A DNA stretch of 64,000 nucleotides, taken from contig NZ_AFEJ02000001.1 in the NCBI RefSeq assembly GCF_000238775.2, positions 4,154,001 through 4,218,000 on the forward strand, in the 5' to 3' direction. This DNA comes from Acaryochloris sp. CCMEE 5410. GTDB taxonomy: Bacteria > Cyanobacteriota > Cyanobacteriia > Thermosynechococcales > Thermosynechococcaceae. Under the pieces are notes generated by a model. It saw nothing but the letters and a program-made list of their open reading frames with translations. It did not search any database and was not told the origin of the DNA. The position numbers and the translations under genes were made by a program. This document shows positions 46,170 through 55,197 of the stretch, piece after piece (positions within the stretch are counted from its first letter, which is position 1; each line of letters opens with the position of its first letter).

Positions 46170-47039
46170 TTATTCCAAGTCGAGGGTGAGCTGGTAAATT
46201 TGACGACGAGACATAGCATGCTTTTCTGCTAATTGCCGACTCGCCCGCGATTTAGACCATCCCTGAGCCAATAGCGCTTGCAATTCTGTGCGTAGCTCTA
46301 GGTCTGTGGGCAGAGTTTGGCTCACCACTTTACCTGCCAAAACCACTGTAAATTCTCCTTTGGGTTCATGGGTTTGATAGTGGGTGATAGCTGTTTGCAC
46401 CGATCCTCGCCAAAACTCCTCAAACCGTTTGGTTAATTCCCTTGCCAAGACAATCTGTCGCTCAGTACCAACCTGCTCTGCTAAATCTTGTAAGGTCTGG
46501 CGCAACCGATGGGGTGCTTCATACAGAACAACGGTGCGGGATTCCGTCGCGATTTCCTGCAACCGCTGTTGACGCGCTTTCCCCTTTGTAGGCAGAAACC
46601 CTTCAAAGCAAAAACGATCACAGGGTAATCCCGATGCTACCAGTGCTGCGATCGCAGCATTGGCACCAGGAATCGGTATCACTTCTATCCCAACCTCAAC
46701 GCAAGCCTGCACGAGTTCCACCCCTGGATCAGAAATCCCTGGCATGCCTGCATCGCTCACGAGAGCTAAATCTTGCCCTGACTGTAGTCGCTGAATTAGT
46801 TCCGGTGTACGGGTTTGAGTGTTGTGCTGGTGATAGCTAAGTTGCGGGGTTTTGATCTGAAAGTGATGGAGCAGTTTGCCCGTATGGCGCGTATCCTCGG
46901 CTGCGATCGCAGCCACCGTTTGCAAAATCCGCACCGCCCGAAAACTCATATCTTCTAAATTCCCAATCGGCGTTGCCACAATATACAAGCTGCCATTTTG
47001 GGACGCATTGGTGTCAGAAGAGATCATGTGTTCATTCAT
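46170..47039 (-). CDS. rsmI: 16S rRNA (cytidine1402-2'-O)-methyltransferase RsmI, 289 aa
   Basis: Methylates the ribose of C1402 in the small-subunit decoding centre using S-adenosylmethionine. The tetrapyrrole-methylase-type fold is clear from GSLYIVATPIGNLEDMSFRA, AAEDTRHTGKLL, LVSDAGMPGISDPG, VIPIPGANAAIAALVASGLP and FCFEGFLPTKGKARQQRL. The C-terminal HTH-like tail (GWSKSRASRQLAEKHAMSRRQIY) is also usual. Complete. Confidence 0.95.
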   Translation of the reverse strand: MNEHMISSDTNASQNGSLYIVATPIGNLEDMSFRAVRILQTVAAIAAEDTRHTGKLLHHFQIKTPQLSYHQHNTQTRTPELIQRLQSGQDLALVSDAGMPGISDPGVELVQACVEVGIEVIPIPGANAAIAALVASGLPCDRFCFEGFLPTKGKARQQRLQEIATESRTVVLYEAPHRLRQTLQDLAEQVGTERQIVLARELTKRFEEFWRGSVQTAITHYQTHEPKGEFTVVLAGKVVSQTLPTDLELRTELQALLAQGWSKSRASRQLAEKHAMSRRQIYQLTLDLE

Positions 47040-47294
47040 CTAGAGCATTGGAGAGGCTGACTCAATTCCAAATCGATCGCTATCCATCTTCTCCCAAAAG
47101 CTGTACGCCACTCTCAAACTTCACCAGAAACGGGCTGTATCTGACGGATAACAATTGTGCCATGTCTCAACTGGCAGATAAGCTACCCATGCTTAATGGG
47201 TACGGTCAGCAATTGTCATGAATGTTACTGACATAACCATTGGCAGAATATAAGCAGTCGTAATGATTATATGGCTGTCTAACTTTAAGTCTCT

Positions 47295-47912
47295 TTACGC
47301 TGCCTTCCGAATGTTGAAACAATGATCAAACTTCTGAAATAACTGGTTTGGCTCTGCAACGCCAATGTCTTGTGCCCAGCTTTCGATAGAAAATAGAAAT
47401 GCTTGCAGCTCTCGCTCCACACCCATCAATGCTTTCTCAAATTCAGGCTGTGAAACATCAATGTTAAACGCATCCCGCATTGGTTCAAGCCCACCATCTG
47501 ACCAAATGCGAATAATAGTACCTTGACGCTCAACCCACGGACTTGGATCATGCCCTAACCAAGGTGAATAACCTGTTTGAAGGAAATCAATCCATTCACG
47601 CCATGTTTCTAGCCCACAACAACAACTTGGAGGAATAACTTTCGCTTCAGATACGATTTGTATACCACCGGGTAACACTAAGCTTTCGGCTTCCAAGATC
47701 TGCTCTAAAACAGTGTGTTTATTATTTGCAAGTTCTATTTGGTTGTATCGAGCCAATTGAGCAAACACCAAACCGATCTCTGGATATGTCATTTCTCCCC
47801 ATAAACGGATCATCGACAAAGGCTTGAATTCTGGAACTGGCCAAGGACAAAGAAATTCACCTGCGTCATAAGGTGACTCCACGACCGCTTGCATTTGAAT
47901 CGATGAATTCAT
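47295..47912 (-). CDS. Unknown protein, 205 aa
   Basis: No family recognised. It is an acidic, Trp-containing soluble protein with segments such as FLCPWPVPEFKPLSMIRLWGEMTYPEIG, a Cys cluster (PPSCCCGLETWREWIDFL) and FEKALMGVERELQAFLFSIESWAQDIG. There is no signal peptide or membrane span. The composition recalls the immunity proteins found near toxins, but no toxin gene is next to it. It stands alone between rsmI and a remnant region. Confidence 0.6.
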   Translation of the reverse strand: MNSSIQMQAVVESPYDAGEFLCPWPVPEFKPLSMIRLWGEMTYPEIGLVFAQLARYNQIELANNKHTVLEQILEAESLVLPGGIQIVSEAKVIPPSCCCGLETWREWIDFLQTGYSPWLGHDPSPWVERQGTIIRIWSDGGLEPMRDAFNIDVSQPEFEKALMGVERELQAFLFSIESWAQDIGVAEPNQLFQKFDHCFNIRKAA

Positions 47913-48033
47913 AGGCGCTTACAGCTTTAAAAACCTGGCATCTCTCTACAACAATTGCAGGATGTGCTCATACCGAAACCTCAAATCAGATAATAACGCT
48001 GGCTATCTGCTACTCACCTAGATGATGCATGCA

Positions 48034-48132
48034 ATGATCCCCGCAAAAGCCTCCTTCTCTTAATCGTGGTGCATTTGGTCGCAACAGCAATCGCCCTATT
48101 GGTCATGGGGAAGCTCGATACTGCTCAAATTA
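48034..48132 (+). pseudogene. Remnant of a TVP38/TMEM64-type gene (5' end only)
   Basis: Translation in one frame gives KSLLLLIVVHLVATAIALLVMGKLDTAQI, closely matching the start of the intact gene at 48729 (RRIIVLLTVVCVVATGIALLALGKLDTAQI, in pieces). The start codon context (atgatccccgcaaaa versus atgaaacgagcaaaa) also aligns, but about 20 bp are missing after it and homology ends at 48132. It is a decayed partial duplicate of the gene 600 bp downstream. The rest of 47913-48248 shows nothing. Confidence 0.75.
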
Positions 48133-48248
48133 TTTTCTATCAAGGGAATCCACTCTCAAACATTAGAGGCATCTTTCATCTGCAAGTCGTATCCATCTAA
48201 CCCATATTTGCCGTCAAAATCCAGATTGTCTGTAAAGGCATGCTGACA

Positions 48249-48584
48249 TCAAATTAACTTGCCCTCGTCAAGAAGAGCGAGAACCGCCGATTGGATATGA
48301 TCTGCACTCAGATAGGGGATGAAGACTAGATCTGCCCCTGCGAGGTAAGCACCACTATGGGCCTCGCCAGTCATTCGCCAACGTTCAAGAAGCGTCGCGG
48401 CATTCTTGGGTGTCATGAATACTCGCTGATGAACGACGCCATTGGCAAGGGTAATGGCAACGTCTATGTTGCCATCTTCTGCGTCAACTCCATCAATGCC
48501 AACGATCGCTTCAACAGAATGGATGCGGTCATCTGCTGGAGTAAGGCGAAGCAAGAACCCTTCATTTGCTAGCAGGCGGGCCAT
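48249..48584 (-). CDS. Unknown protein, 111 aa
   Basis: No family recognised. It is a small soluble alpha/beta protein (EAIVGIDGVDAEDGNIDVAITLANGVVHQRVFMTPKNAATLLERW) with an AAT/Leu-rich helix and a final helix AVLALLDEGKLI. No signal peptide is present. It lies antisense between the TVP38-type remnant and the intact gene, so it may have come in with the event that produced the partial duplication. Confidence 0.6.
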   Translation of the reverse strand: MARLLANEGFLLRLTPADDRIHSVEAIVGIDGVDAEDGNIDVAITLANGVVHQRVFMTPKNAATLLERWRMTGEAHSGAYLAGADLVFIPYLSADHIQSAVLALLDEGKLI

Positions 48585-48728
48585 CGTTACAGTCCGGTTA
48601 TTTCTGTAGCGCTAACATCTGCTTCAAGGATATTACGATGTCAAAGGTCGGCTACATCTTTCCTACCCCCAACCGAAGGGTATAACGCTCAAACTCTCGT
48701 GTCTAAGCTGTCCTTATTTGTATGAACC

Positions 48729-49394
48729 ATGAAACGAGCAAAATTCCTCACTCCCCGTAGGATCATCGTGCTCCTAACTGTGGTGTGTGTAGTGGCAACG
48801 GGCATTGCTCTATTGGCGTTGGGTAAGCTGGATACCGCTCAAATAAAGGGACTGGTCAACCGCGTAGGGATGTGGGGACCGATCTATTACATCCTGGCCT
48901 ATGTCATTGCCACTCTCTTAGTGTTGCCTTCAACAGCCCTAAATCTTACGGGAGGGGGTTTATTCGGTCCTTGGCTAGGAACTCTTTGGACCAGTCTTGC
49001 CGCCATTATTGCCGCAGTTGTCGCCTTTTACTTTAGCCGCACTATTGGTCGCGAGCCGATAGCGAAACGATTGGCGGGACGCTGGCAAAAAATGGATGCA
49101 GAGGTCAAGCGTGGTGGCCTCTTCTATATGTTTGCGATTCGATTAGTGCCGATTATGCCCTATGGCCTGGTGAACTTTGCGGCGGGTCTCACCTCTATCC
49201 GCTTTCGTGATTTTCTAATCGGGACAATCTTGGGCACTATTCCTAGCGTCTTGCCTTTTGTTCTTATCGGCAGCTCCAGTGTGCAAGCCCTCAACTCTGG
49301 TAATGTTGCCCCTTTAATCGGTGCCTTAGCATTGACGGGAATCCTGGTGGCAGGATCAACCTATTGGCGACAAAAACGGCTCAAGCGGAGTTGA
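48729..49394 (+). CDS. TVP38/TMEM64 (VTT-domain) membrane protein, 221 aa
   Basis: Integral membrane protein of the DedA/VTT superfamily, whose members act as lipid scramblases or transporters. Seen: an N-terminal span (IIVLLTVVCVVATGIALLAL), then WGPIYYILAYVIATLLVLPSTALNLTGGGLFGPWLGTLW in pieces, the re-entrant FYFSRTIGREPIAKRL block, and YMFAIRLVPIMPYGLVNFAAGLT, the family signature with its conserved Arg and Pro. Complete and of normal length. A partial copy of its start lies 600 bp upstream. Confidence 0.9.
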   Translation: MKRAKFLTPRRIIVLLTVVCVVATGIALLALGKLDTAQIKGLVNRVGMWGPIYYILAYVIATLLVLPSTALNLTGGGLFGPWLGTLWTSLAAIIAAVVAFYFSRTIGREPIAKRLAGRWQKMDAEVKRGGLFYMFAIRLVPIMPYGLVNFAAGLTSIRFRDFLIGTILGTIPSVLPFVLIGSSSVQALNSGNVAPLIGALALTGILVAGSTYWRQKRLKRS

Positions 49395-49471
49395 TGCTCC
49401 TGAAAAAGTGTCGTGAACAATACCGTTCAGTGCAAAACTGGAGGATGGAGCTGACGCAATAATCTAGAAAT

Positions 49472-50353
49472 ATGACCAAAACAGCATGGGTATTTCCTGG
49501 GCAAGGGTCCCAGGCCATTGGCATGGGCCTCGACCTCCTCGACACCGAAATCGGCAAACAGCGGTTTGAAGCTGCAGCTAGCATTTTGGGCTGGTCCGTC
49601 CCCGAAGTGTGCGGGGAAGATGAAACCCGACTTTCCCAAACGAATTACACCCAACCCTGCTTATACGTGGTATCTGCTATTTTTGCCGATCTACTGACGG
49701 AGAAAGGACTGAAACCCGATTTGGTTGCGGGCCATAGCTTGGGAGAATATGTCGCCCTCTACTCTGCCCAAGTCTTCGACTTTGAATCCGGTTTAAAGCT
49801 CGTACAAAAGCGATCAACCCTGATGTCTCAAGCCTCCGATGGTAAAATGGCTGCTCTGATGGGGTTTGATCGCGATCAACTCAGTCAAACCGTCGAGAGT
49901 ACGGATGGTGTGGTCTTGGCCAATGATAACCATGCCGGCCAAGTCGTCATTTCCGGTACCCCTGCCGCTGTGGATAGCGTCTTAGGCAGTATTAAAGTCA
50001 AGCGGGCAGTAGAGCTGAATGTCAGCGGTGCCTTCCATTCACCCCTAATGGCGGATGCAGCGGCTGAATACGAGTCAGTCCTCAATTCCATCGACTTTAA
50101 ACCTGCCCAGGTGCCCGTTGTATCTAATGTAGAGCCAACGCCTTCGACAGACCCCGCCACCCTCCAAACTCGACTCATTCAGCAAATGACGGGTCCGGTA
50201 CGCTGGCGGGAAACGGCGCTTGTCTTTGCCGATCAAGGGATTGAATCGGTTTTGGAAGTGGGTCCTGGTAAAGTCCTAACAGGTTTAGTCAAGCGCACTT
50301 GCAAAGAGATGGCGTTAACGAATATCAATAGCTTAGAAAGCTTGCCTGCTTAA
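49472..50353 (+). CDS. fabD: Malonyl-CoA:ACP transacylase FabD, 293 aa
   Basis: Transfers malonyl from CoA to acyl carrier protein for fatty-acid synthesis. Seen: VFPGQGSQAIGMG at the start, the nucleophile Ser in VAGHSLGEYVAL, the active-site region SGAFHSPLM with the catalytic His, and VLEVGPGKVLTGLVKR. Length is standard. It is followed after a weak hairpin by plsC, another lipid-synthesis gene, so the two likely form a unit. Confidence 0.97.
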   Translation: MTKTAWVFPGQGSQAIGMGLDLLDTEIGKQRFEAAASILGWSVPEVCGEDETRLSQTNYTQPCLYVVSAIFADLLTEKGLKPDLVAGHSLGEYVALYSAQVFDFESGLKLVQKRSTLMSQASDGKMAALMGFDRDQLSQTVESTDGVVLANDNHAGQVVISGTPAAVDSVLGSIKVKRAVELNVSGAFHSPLMADAAAEYESVLNSIDFKPAQVPVVSNVEPTPSTDPATLQTRLIQQMTGPVRWRETALVFADQGIESVLEVGPGKVLTGLVKRTCKEMALTNINSLESLPA

Positions 50354-50361
50354 GTTTAGTC

Positions 50362-50387
50362 AGGGGTTAACCCGCTGGGTCAACCCT
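50362..50387 (+). terminator. Weak hairpin between fabD and plsC
   Basis: aggggttaaccc pairs with gggtcaaccct across a gct loop, with one bulge and one mismatch. There is no following T run, so it is more likely an attenuating or processing hairpin than a strong terminator. Confidence 0.4.
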
Positions 50388-50429
50388 AATTTGATATCGT
50401 CAATTGAGTTCTTGGCCGAGGTTCGCCCC

Positions 50430-51068
50430 ATGCCACAACAGCGTGAGCCCACAATTAGCTTAGCCCTCTACCACCTGTTCAAATGGACGGTGGTAAGCCC
50501 CTCTTTGCATGTTTATTTTCGGGGGCAGATTCATCACGCAGAACGGGTGCCACAGCAAGGGCCATTAATCGTGGTGAGCAATCATGCGAGTGACTTTGAT
50601 CCACCACTGTTATCCAACTGCATGCGTCGGCCTGTGGCATTTATGGCCAAGCAGGAACTCTTTGAGGTACCCGTCCTCTCTACCTTGATTCGGTGGTATG
50701 GTGCCTATCCGGTAAATCGTGGATCAGCCGATCGCAGTGCCATTCGAGCTGCCTTAGCTTCCTTAGATCAGGGATGGGCTGTGGGTCTGTTTTTGCAGGG
50801 CACCCGCACTGTAGACGGACGAATTACCAATCCCAAACAAGGAGCAGCCTTAATTGCTAGTAAGATTCAAGCGCCTTTGCTGCCGGTTTGCCTCTGGGGG
50901 ACCGAAAAAATTATTCCCAAAGGCCAGAAATTTCCTCGTAGTGTACCATTGACGATTCGGATTGGCGAGCCTATTCCACCTCCTGCCAGCCGCGATCGCA
51001 CGGCACTGGCCGAGGTGACTCAACACTGTGCCGATGTGATTAATGCCATGCATGATTTAGGCCGTTAA
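50430..51068 (+). CDS. plsC: 1-acyl-glycerol-3-phosphate acyltransferase PlsC, 212 aa
   Basis: Makes phosphatidic acid from lysophosphatidic acid at the membrane. The acyltransferase motifs are present: NHASDFDP (H-x4-D), GAYPVNRGSADR, FLQGTRTVDGRI (the usual FPEGTRS is altered to LQGTRT) and APLLPVCLWG. The start at 50430 has GAGG about 10 nt upstream; an in-frame TTG at 50391 is less likely. The changed EGTRS motif, Glu to Gln, is worth noting because that Glu binds substrate in most members. Confidence 0.88.
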   Translation: MPQQREPTISLALYHLFKWTVVSPSLHVYFRGQIHHAERVPQQGPLIVVSNHASDFDPPLLSNCMRRPVAFMAKQELFEVPVLSTLIRWYGAYPVNRGSADRSAIRAALASLDQGWAVGLFLQGTRTVDGRITNPKQGAALIASKIQAPLLPVCLWGTEKIIPKGQKFPRSVPLTIRIGEPIPPPASRDRTALAEVTQHCADVINAMHDLGR

Positions 51069-51072
51069 CCCT

Positions 51073-51480
51073 ATGGAGAAGTGCTCTAAATCGATTCAAT
51101 GGGGATTGCTGCTAGGGATTACCCTCGCTATGGGAGCCTGTGGGTTGCCAGAAGTCTTCAATCAGTTTTCGCAAGAAGCCGATAATCAGTTTGGTGATCA
51201 ACATTTCAAAACGGCAATTACTTTGATTGAGCTGCATAAAGTGCGTTATGGCGACTATCCCCAATCCTTAGCAGATTTGAAATATACCGGGGATTGGGAT
51301 CAGCTCGCGACCCAATCTGTGAGTTATAAAAAGGTGGATAAGGGCTATATCCTCAATCTAGAAAGAGGTTGGGTTGGCAAAGCAGAGCTGGAATATCCGC
51401 CAGATTTTTGGCAAAACTTAGGAATTGTTGAGTCCAATGTTAAGGGGTTGCCGTCTCCTGAGCAGACACTGAAACCGTAA
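51073..51480 (+). CDS. Putative lipoprotein, 135 aa
   Basis: Starts five bases after plsC, so probably co-transcribed. The lipoprotein signal has lipobox MGAC (Cys23). The mature part is short: FKTAITLIELHKVRYGDYPQSLADLKYTGDWDQ, which resembles the pilin-like/type II secretion G-type C-terminal pattern of small periplasmic proteins, followed by beta strands. No firm family. Membrane-anchored on the outer face is inferred. Confidence 0.7.
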   Translation: MEKCSKSIQWGLLLGITLAMGACGLPEVFNQFSQEADNQFGDQHFKTAITLIELHKVRYGDYPQSLADLKYTGDWDQLATQSVSYKKVDKGYILNLERGWVGKAELEYPPDFWQNLGIVESNVKGLPSPEQTLKP

Positions 51481-51564
51481 CATTCACAATTATGTTTGGA
51501 TACGACGGCCTCAAGTGAGCAGCGTTAAAATTGAACCACTTGTAAGCAGAAGGGATAGTTCGTC

Positions 51565-52095
51565 ATGTCAGCGATGCAACGAGAGGTTCTCCAACTCGGT
51601 AATCCGAAACTGCGTCAGACGGCCTGCCCTGTGCAAAACCCAACCGATTTAGAGATTCAGGCTCTAATTGATGACTTAATTGGAACCATGGAGGCATCCA
51701 ATGGCGTTGGCATTGCTGCTCCTCAAGTAGGCATTGATTTGCAAGTAGTCATAGTGGCCTCCCGTCCTACGCTCCGGTATCCCCATGCGCCTCACATGGA
51801 TCCGATTGCCATGATTAATCCCCACATCACCCCTATCGGTGCAGACCGGGTGAAGGACTGGGAAGGCTGTTTGAGTGTACCGGGTATTCGAGGGTTAGTC
51901 CCTCGTGCTTCTACCATTTCTGTTGAGTACCAAGATCGCAACGGTCAGGCCCAAACAGAAATCTTTCAGGACTTTGTGGCACGCATTATTCAGCATGAAT
52001 GCGACCATTTACAGGGCTATGTGTTTATTGACAGAGTTGAATCCACGCGGGAACTTATTACCGAAAATGAGTATCACAAGCTAGTACTGTCCTAG
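51565..52095 (+). CDS. def: Peptide deformylase, 176 aa
   Basis: Removes the formyl group from the N-terminus of new proteins. The three family motifs are intact: GVGIAAPQVG (48-57), EGCLSVPG with metal ligand Cys102, and QHECDHLQG with His144 and His148. The insert between motifs 1 and 2 (RPTLRYPHAPHMDP) is the form seen in cyanobacteria and plant plastids. AAGGG lies 11 nt before the first ATG; a second ATG at 51574 is possible. Confidence 0.96.
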   Translation: MSAMQREVLQLGNPKLRQTACPVQNPTDLEIQALIDDLIGTMEASNGVGIAAPQVGIDLQVVIVASRPTLRYPHAPHMDPIAMINPHITPIGADRVKDWEGCLSVPGIRGLVPRASTISVEYQDRNGQAQTEIFQDFVARIIQHECDHLQGYVFIDRVESTRELITENEYHKLVLS

Positions 52096-52427
52096 TTGTG
52101 GAGGCTCAAAGGTCATAAATAGTCAGTAATTTTATTCCAAAATATAATTTTTGGCGACCGTACGTTATACTCGTCCAAACTTAGTTATTTCCTAAATAAT
52201 CTTCAGTTTTAAAGATTTTTGCCGTCTGCTTCAGAGCTGTGATGGAGTGATTTGTAACTCGTAATACCGAAGGTGATCACTATCACTTCTCTTTTGTCAG
52301 GAAAAATCAACAATGAAGTTGACAAAGCTACAAATGTAGTTTTGATAGCAGCATTCATCGTTCTGAGCTTTTAGAATTAGGCCATATTTGGCCAAGTTAA
52401 CAAGTTTTGTTCTCCCCAAGATGATTT
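52096..52427. other. Intergenic region before the sugar transferase gene
   Basis: 332 bp, AT-rich, with no supported gene. A TATACT-like box (gttatact, near 52166) may be part of a promoter, but no matching -35 box is evident. Confidence 0.4.
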
Positions 52428-53798
52428 ATGAGCCATAACTCCCACTGGACACTCCGAGCCAATACGTCAATCGTGACATTGGTGCAGCGCCTTCTGGATC
52501 CCACACTGGCAGTTCTGTTACTGGTGGTTTTGGCCCATTTTTATGCCATTGCATTTACCACTAGTCTGCAGCTCTTTGCCTTAACAGCATTTTTGCTGAT
52601 TCTGCCGGTCTTTAAGTCAACAGGGATGTATCGTCCCTACCGCAGTTTGGCGGCAAGATTGCTCGCGATTCGATTGGTCCTGGGATGGTCCATTGTGATG
52701 GGGCTGATGCTTTTCATTGGCTTTGCCACTAAAACCTCCATGATTTTTTCAAGGGCATTGATCTTGACTTGGTCTTGCAGTGTGCCGGTCGTGTTGCTTG
52801 TGGTTCACTTCTTGGTTTGGGCGATGCTCCGCCAACTGCGCATGTCTGGGCGAAATTCTAAGTCTGCGGTGATTGCTGGGGTGAATCAAGTCAGCTTGGA
52901 TTTAGCCGAACAGATTCGCGAATGTAAGGATTTAGGGATTCGGCTCAGTGGTTTCTTTGATGATCAGCCGCCAGCGGAGTTACCGGATGTGCCGGTAGTA
53001 GGGAAATTATCTGAGGTTCCCGATTATGTTCGTCGACATCATATTGATGTGGTCTATCTTGCCTGTGCTGCAGATGATGAGCCGCGCTTTGCAGAACTGA
53101 TTGAGGCTCTACAAGATACGACGGCCTGTGTCTATTTCGTGCCTAGTCTATTGATGTACAGTCTGATGCATGGTCGGTCTTACGAAATTAATGGTGTCCC
53201 TTTGATTTCGATTTGGGAGATTCCTTTTTCCGACTTGCAGTATGTCTTTAAGCGAGCGATTGATGTGGTGTTGTCTGGGTTAGCGCTGGTGGTGCTGTCT
53301 CCAGTCATGACGGTGATTGCCTTGGCTGTGAAGTTATCCTCACCTGGTCCGATTTTGTTTAAGCAGCGTCGGTACGGTTTAAATGGCCAAGAAATCATTG
53401 TCTATAAGTTCCGCTCCATGACGGTGATGGAAGATGGTGGCGCTGTGGTTCAGGCGACTCGTGGTGATCGTCGTATTACGCCAGTGGGTGGCTTCTTACG
53501 CAAAACGTCTTTGGATGAACTCCCTCAATTTTTGAATGTGTGGCAAGGTCGCATGAGCTTGGTGGGGCCTCGTCCCCATGCGGTGGCTCACAATGAGATG
53601 TATCGGAAGCTCATCAGCGGCTATATGCTTCGACATAAGGTCAAGCCTGGTATTACAGGGTGGGCTCAGGTCAATGGTTGTCGGGGTGAAACAGAGACTT
53701 TAGACAAGATGAAGCGACGCATTGATTATGACTTGGAATATCTTAAGAACTGGAGTCTGGCAAAACTGCTTGATTGGCCATCAAAGACCACACCGTAG
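52428..53798 (+). CDS. Undecaprenyl-phosphate sugar-1-phosphate transferase (WbaP/WcaJ type), C-terminus replaced, 456 aa
   Basis: Starts polysaccharide repeat-unit synthesis by moving a hexose-1-phosphate onto undecaprenyl phosphate. Four N-terminal membrane spans, a CoA-binding-like central domain (AVIAGVNQVSLDLAEQI ... GFFDDQPP), a fifth hydrophobic segment (VVLSGLALVVLSPVMTVIALAVKL), and the catalytic block: SSPGPILFKQRRYGLNG, YKFRSM, RKTSLDELPQFLNV, LVGPRPHAV and KVKPGITGWAQVNG. After LEYLKNWSL the family normally has WLDLKII plus about 10-20 more residues; here it reads AKLLDWPSKTTP, next to an IS701-like element. Probably still active. No other polysaccharide genes follow. Confidence 0.85.
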   Translation: MSHNSHWTLRANTSIVTLVQRLLDPTLAVLLLVVLAHFYAIAFTTSLQLFALTAFLLILPVFKSTGMYRPYRSLAARLLAIRLVLGWSIVMGLMLFIGFATKTSMIFSRALILTWSCSVPVVLLVVHFLVWAMLRQLRMSGRNSKSAVIAGVNQVSLDLAEQIRECKDLGIRLSGFFDDQPPAELPDVPVVGKLSEVPDYVRRHHIDVVYLACAADDEPRFAELIEALQDTTACVYFVPSLLMYSLMHGRSYEINGVPLISIWEIPFSDLQYVFKRAIDVVLSGLALVVLSPVMTVIALAVKLSSPGPILFKQRRYGLNGQEIIVYKFRSMTVMEDGGAVVQATRGDRRITPVGGFLRKTSLDELPQFLNVWQGRMSLVGPRPHAVAHNEMYRKLISGYMLRHKVKPGITGWAQVNGCRGETETLDKMKRRIDYDLEYLKNWSLAKLLDWPSKTTP

Positions 53799-53824
53799 TA
53801 AATTCAGGCCATTAACCATCGTGT

Positions 53825-55136
53825 TTGCCCAAAGGTGTAGTCATTCTAAAAAGCATCATCCATCCAGACCAGGCTCTAAAACAGTACCTCTCACACTTGA
53901 GCATCCCGTTATCTAAACCTCAACAGCAGCATGTGCTGCGTATTGTTGAAGGATTGATTGTGGGCAATGGCCGCAAAACCCTTAGCCACTTGTATGCTCA
54001 GTGGGTTGATGCTCCAGATGCCAGTGCAGTGGCTGACTTTTTACGAGTGAGTACCTGGTCTGAGCAATCTCTCGACAAACGCCTTGGGGAAATCAACCTG
54101 GCCGATGTCATAGAGCGCGTGCAGCGAGGAGGAAGTTCTCCTGTGGTGTATGTGAGTATTGATGACTCGACCAGTAGCAAAGATAAGGATACCCATGCCT
54201 TGGAAGGGGTGGATTGGCAGCATGACCACAATGCCAGTGGTCGCAATACTCCCAAGTACAAGAAAGGGATGGTGCATGTGAGTTGTCGGGTTCAAATTGG
54301 CAACCACAGTGTTCCCTTCGCCTATCGGCTCTATTTACGGGCAAAAACGGTTCGCAACTTGAACCGGGGACGTGCCAAGGAGGAGCGATTGCGCTTCCAA
54401 ACCAAGTATCAACTGGTCCGGGAGATGCTTCAGCAGCTCCAGCCTCTATTACCCAAAGAATGGCGGGTGTACGTTTTATTCGATAGCTGGTATGCCTCCG
54501 CCAAACTACTCAAGTTTGTTCGGCGGCAAGGCAAGCGATGGTTTTGTTTGGGCGCTATCAAATCCAATCGCATTCTTGATGGCAAGCGTCTGAGTCAATG
54601 GAACAAAGACCTCAAGCACAAACACTACGACTCAGTTGAGTTAAAACAGTGACAGGCTCAAAGCACACCTACCTAACGCGCTCGATTACGGGCCGATTAA
54701 ATGAGGTGCCTTTTGACGTCTGTGTGGTCATCTCCAAGCGGCACCCTCGGGATTCTCACCCGAAGTATTACCTGTGCACAGACACCTCATTGTCTGCGGC
54801 CAAAATACTGAAACGCTACTCAAAGCGCTGGTCCATTGAAACAGATTATTGGTATCTCAAGCAATGTTTGGGATTGGGGAGTTTCGCGTCCAACACTATG
54901 AAGCGATTCACAAGTGGTACTCTTTGGTGCATTTAGCGTTGCATTTTTTGTATGCTCAACTGCGCTGTTCTCAACAGAGGGATGATCCATTCATTTCAAT
55001 TGCCCAAGTGATTGAACATCACCGACAGCAACAGGCTCAAGCGGTCTTAATGGCTGCTTGTGAGCAGGCCATCACGGATGGCAATACGCAAGGAGTCGTG
55101 AAGCGCTTCATTCTACCAACTCGGATTGCAGCCTAA
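53825..55136 (+). pseudogene. IS701-family-like transposase pseudogene, element ends not resolved
   Basis: Three overlapping pieces. 53825-54652 holds the N-terminal half with YVSIDDSTSSKDKDTHA and YVLFDSWYASAKLLKFV (first acidic residues). One G missing near 54650 (cagtgac) moves the frame to 54649-54936, with LKRYSKRWSIETDYWYLKQCLGLG (catalytic Glu). A four-G run near 54880 (five expected) then shifts to the last part, EFRVQHYEAIHKWYSLVHLALHFLYAQL. Both lesions are single-base deletions at or beside G. The left end lies somewhere between about 53758 and 53790 and the right end past 55140; no convincing terminal repeats or duplication were found. Confidence 0.8.
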
Positions 55137-55197
55137 TGGCTTGAGAAACATTAGCTGAATTCGAGTTACTGCTCTGAGGCACACACTTCAGAGTAGG

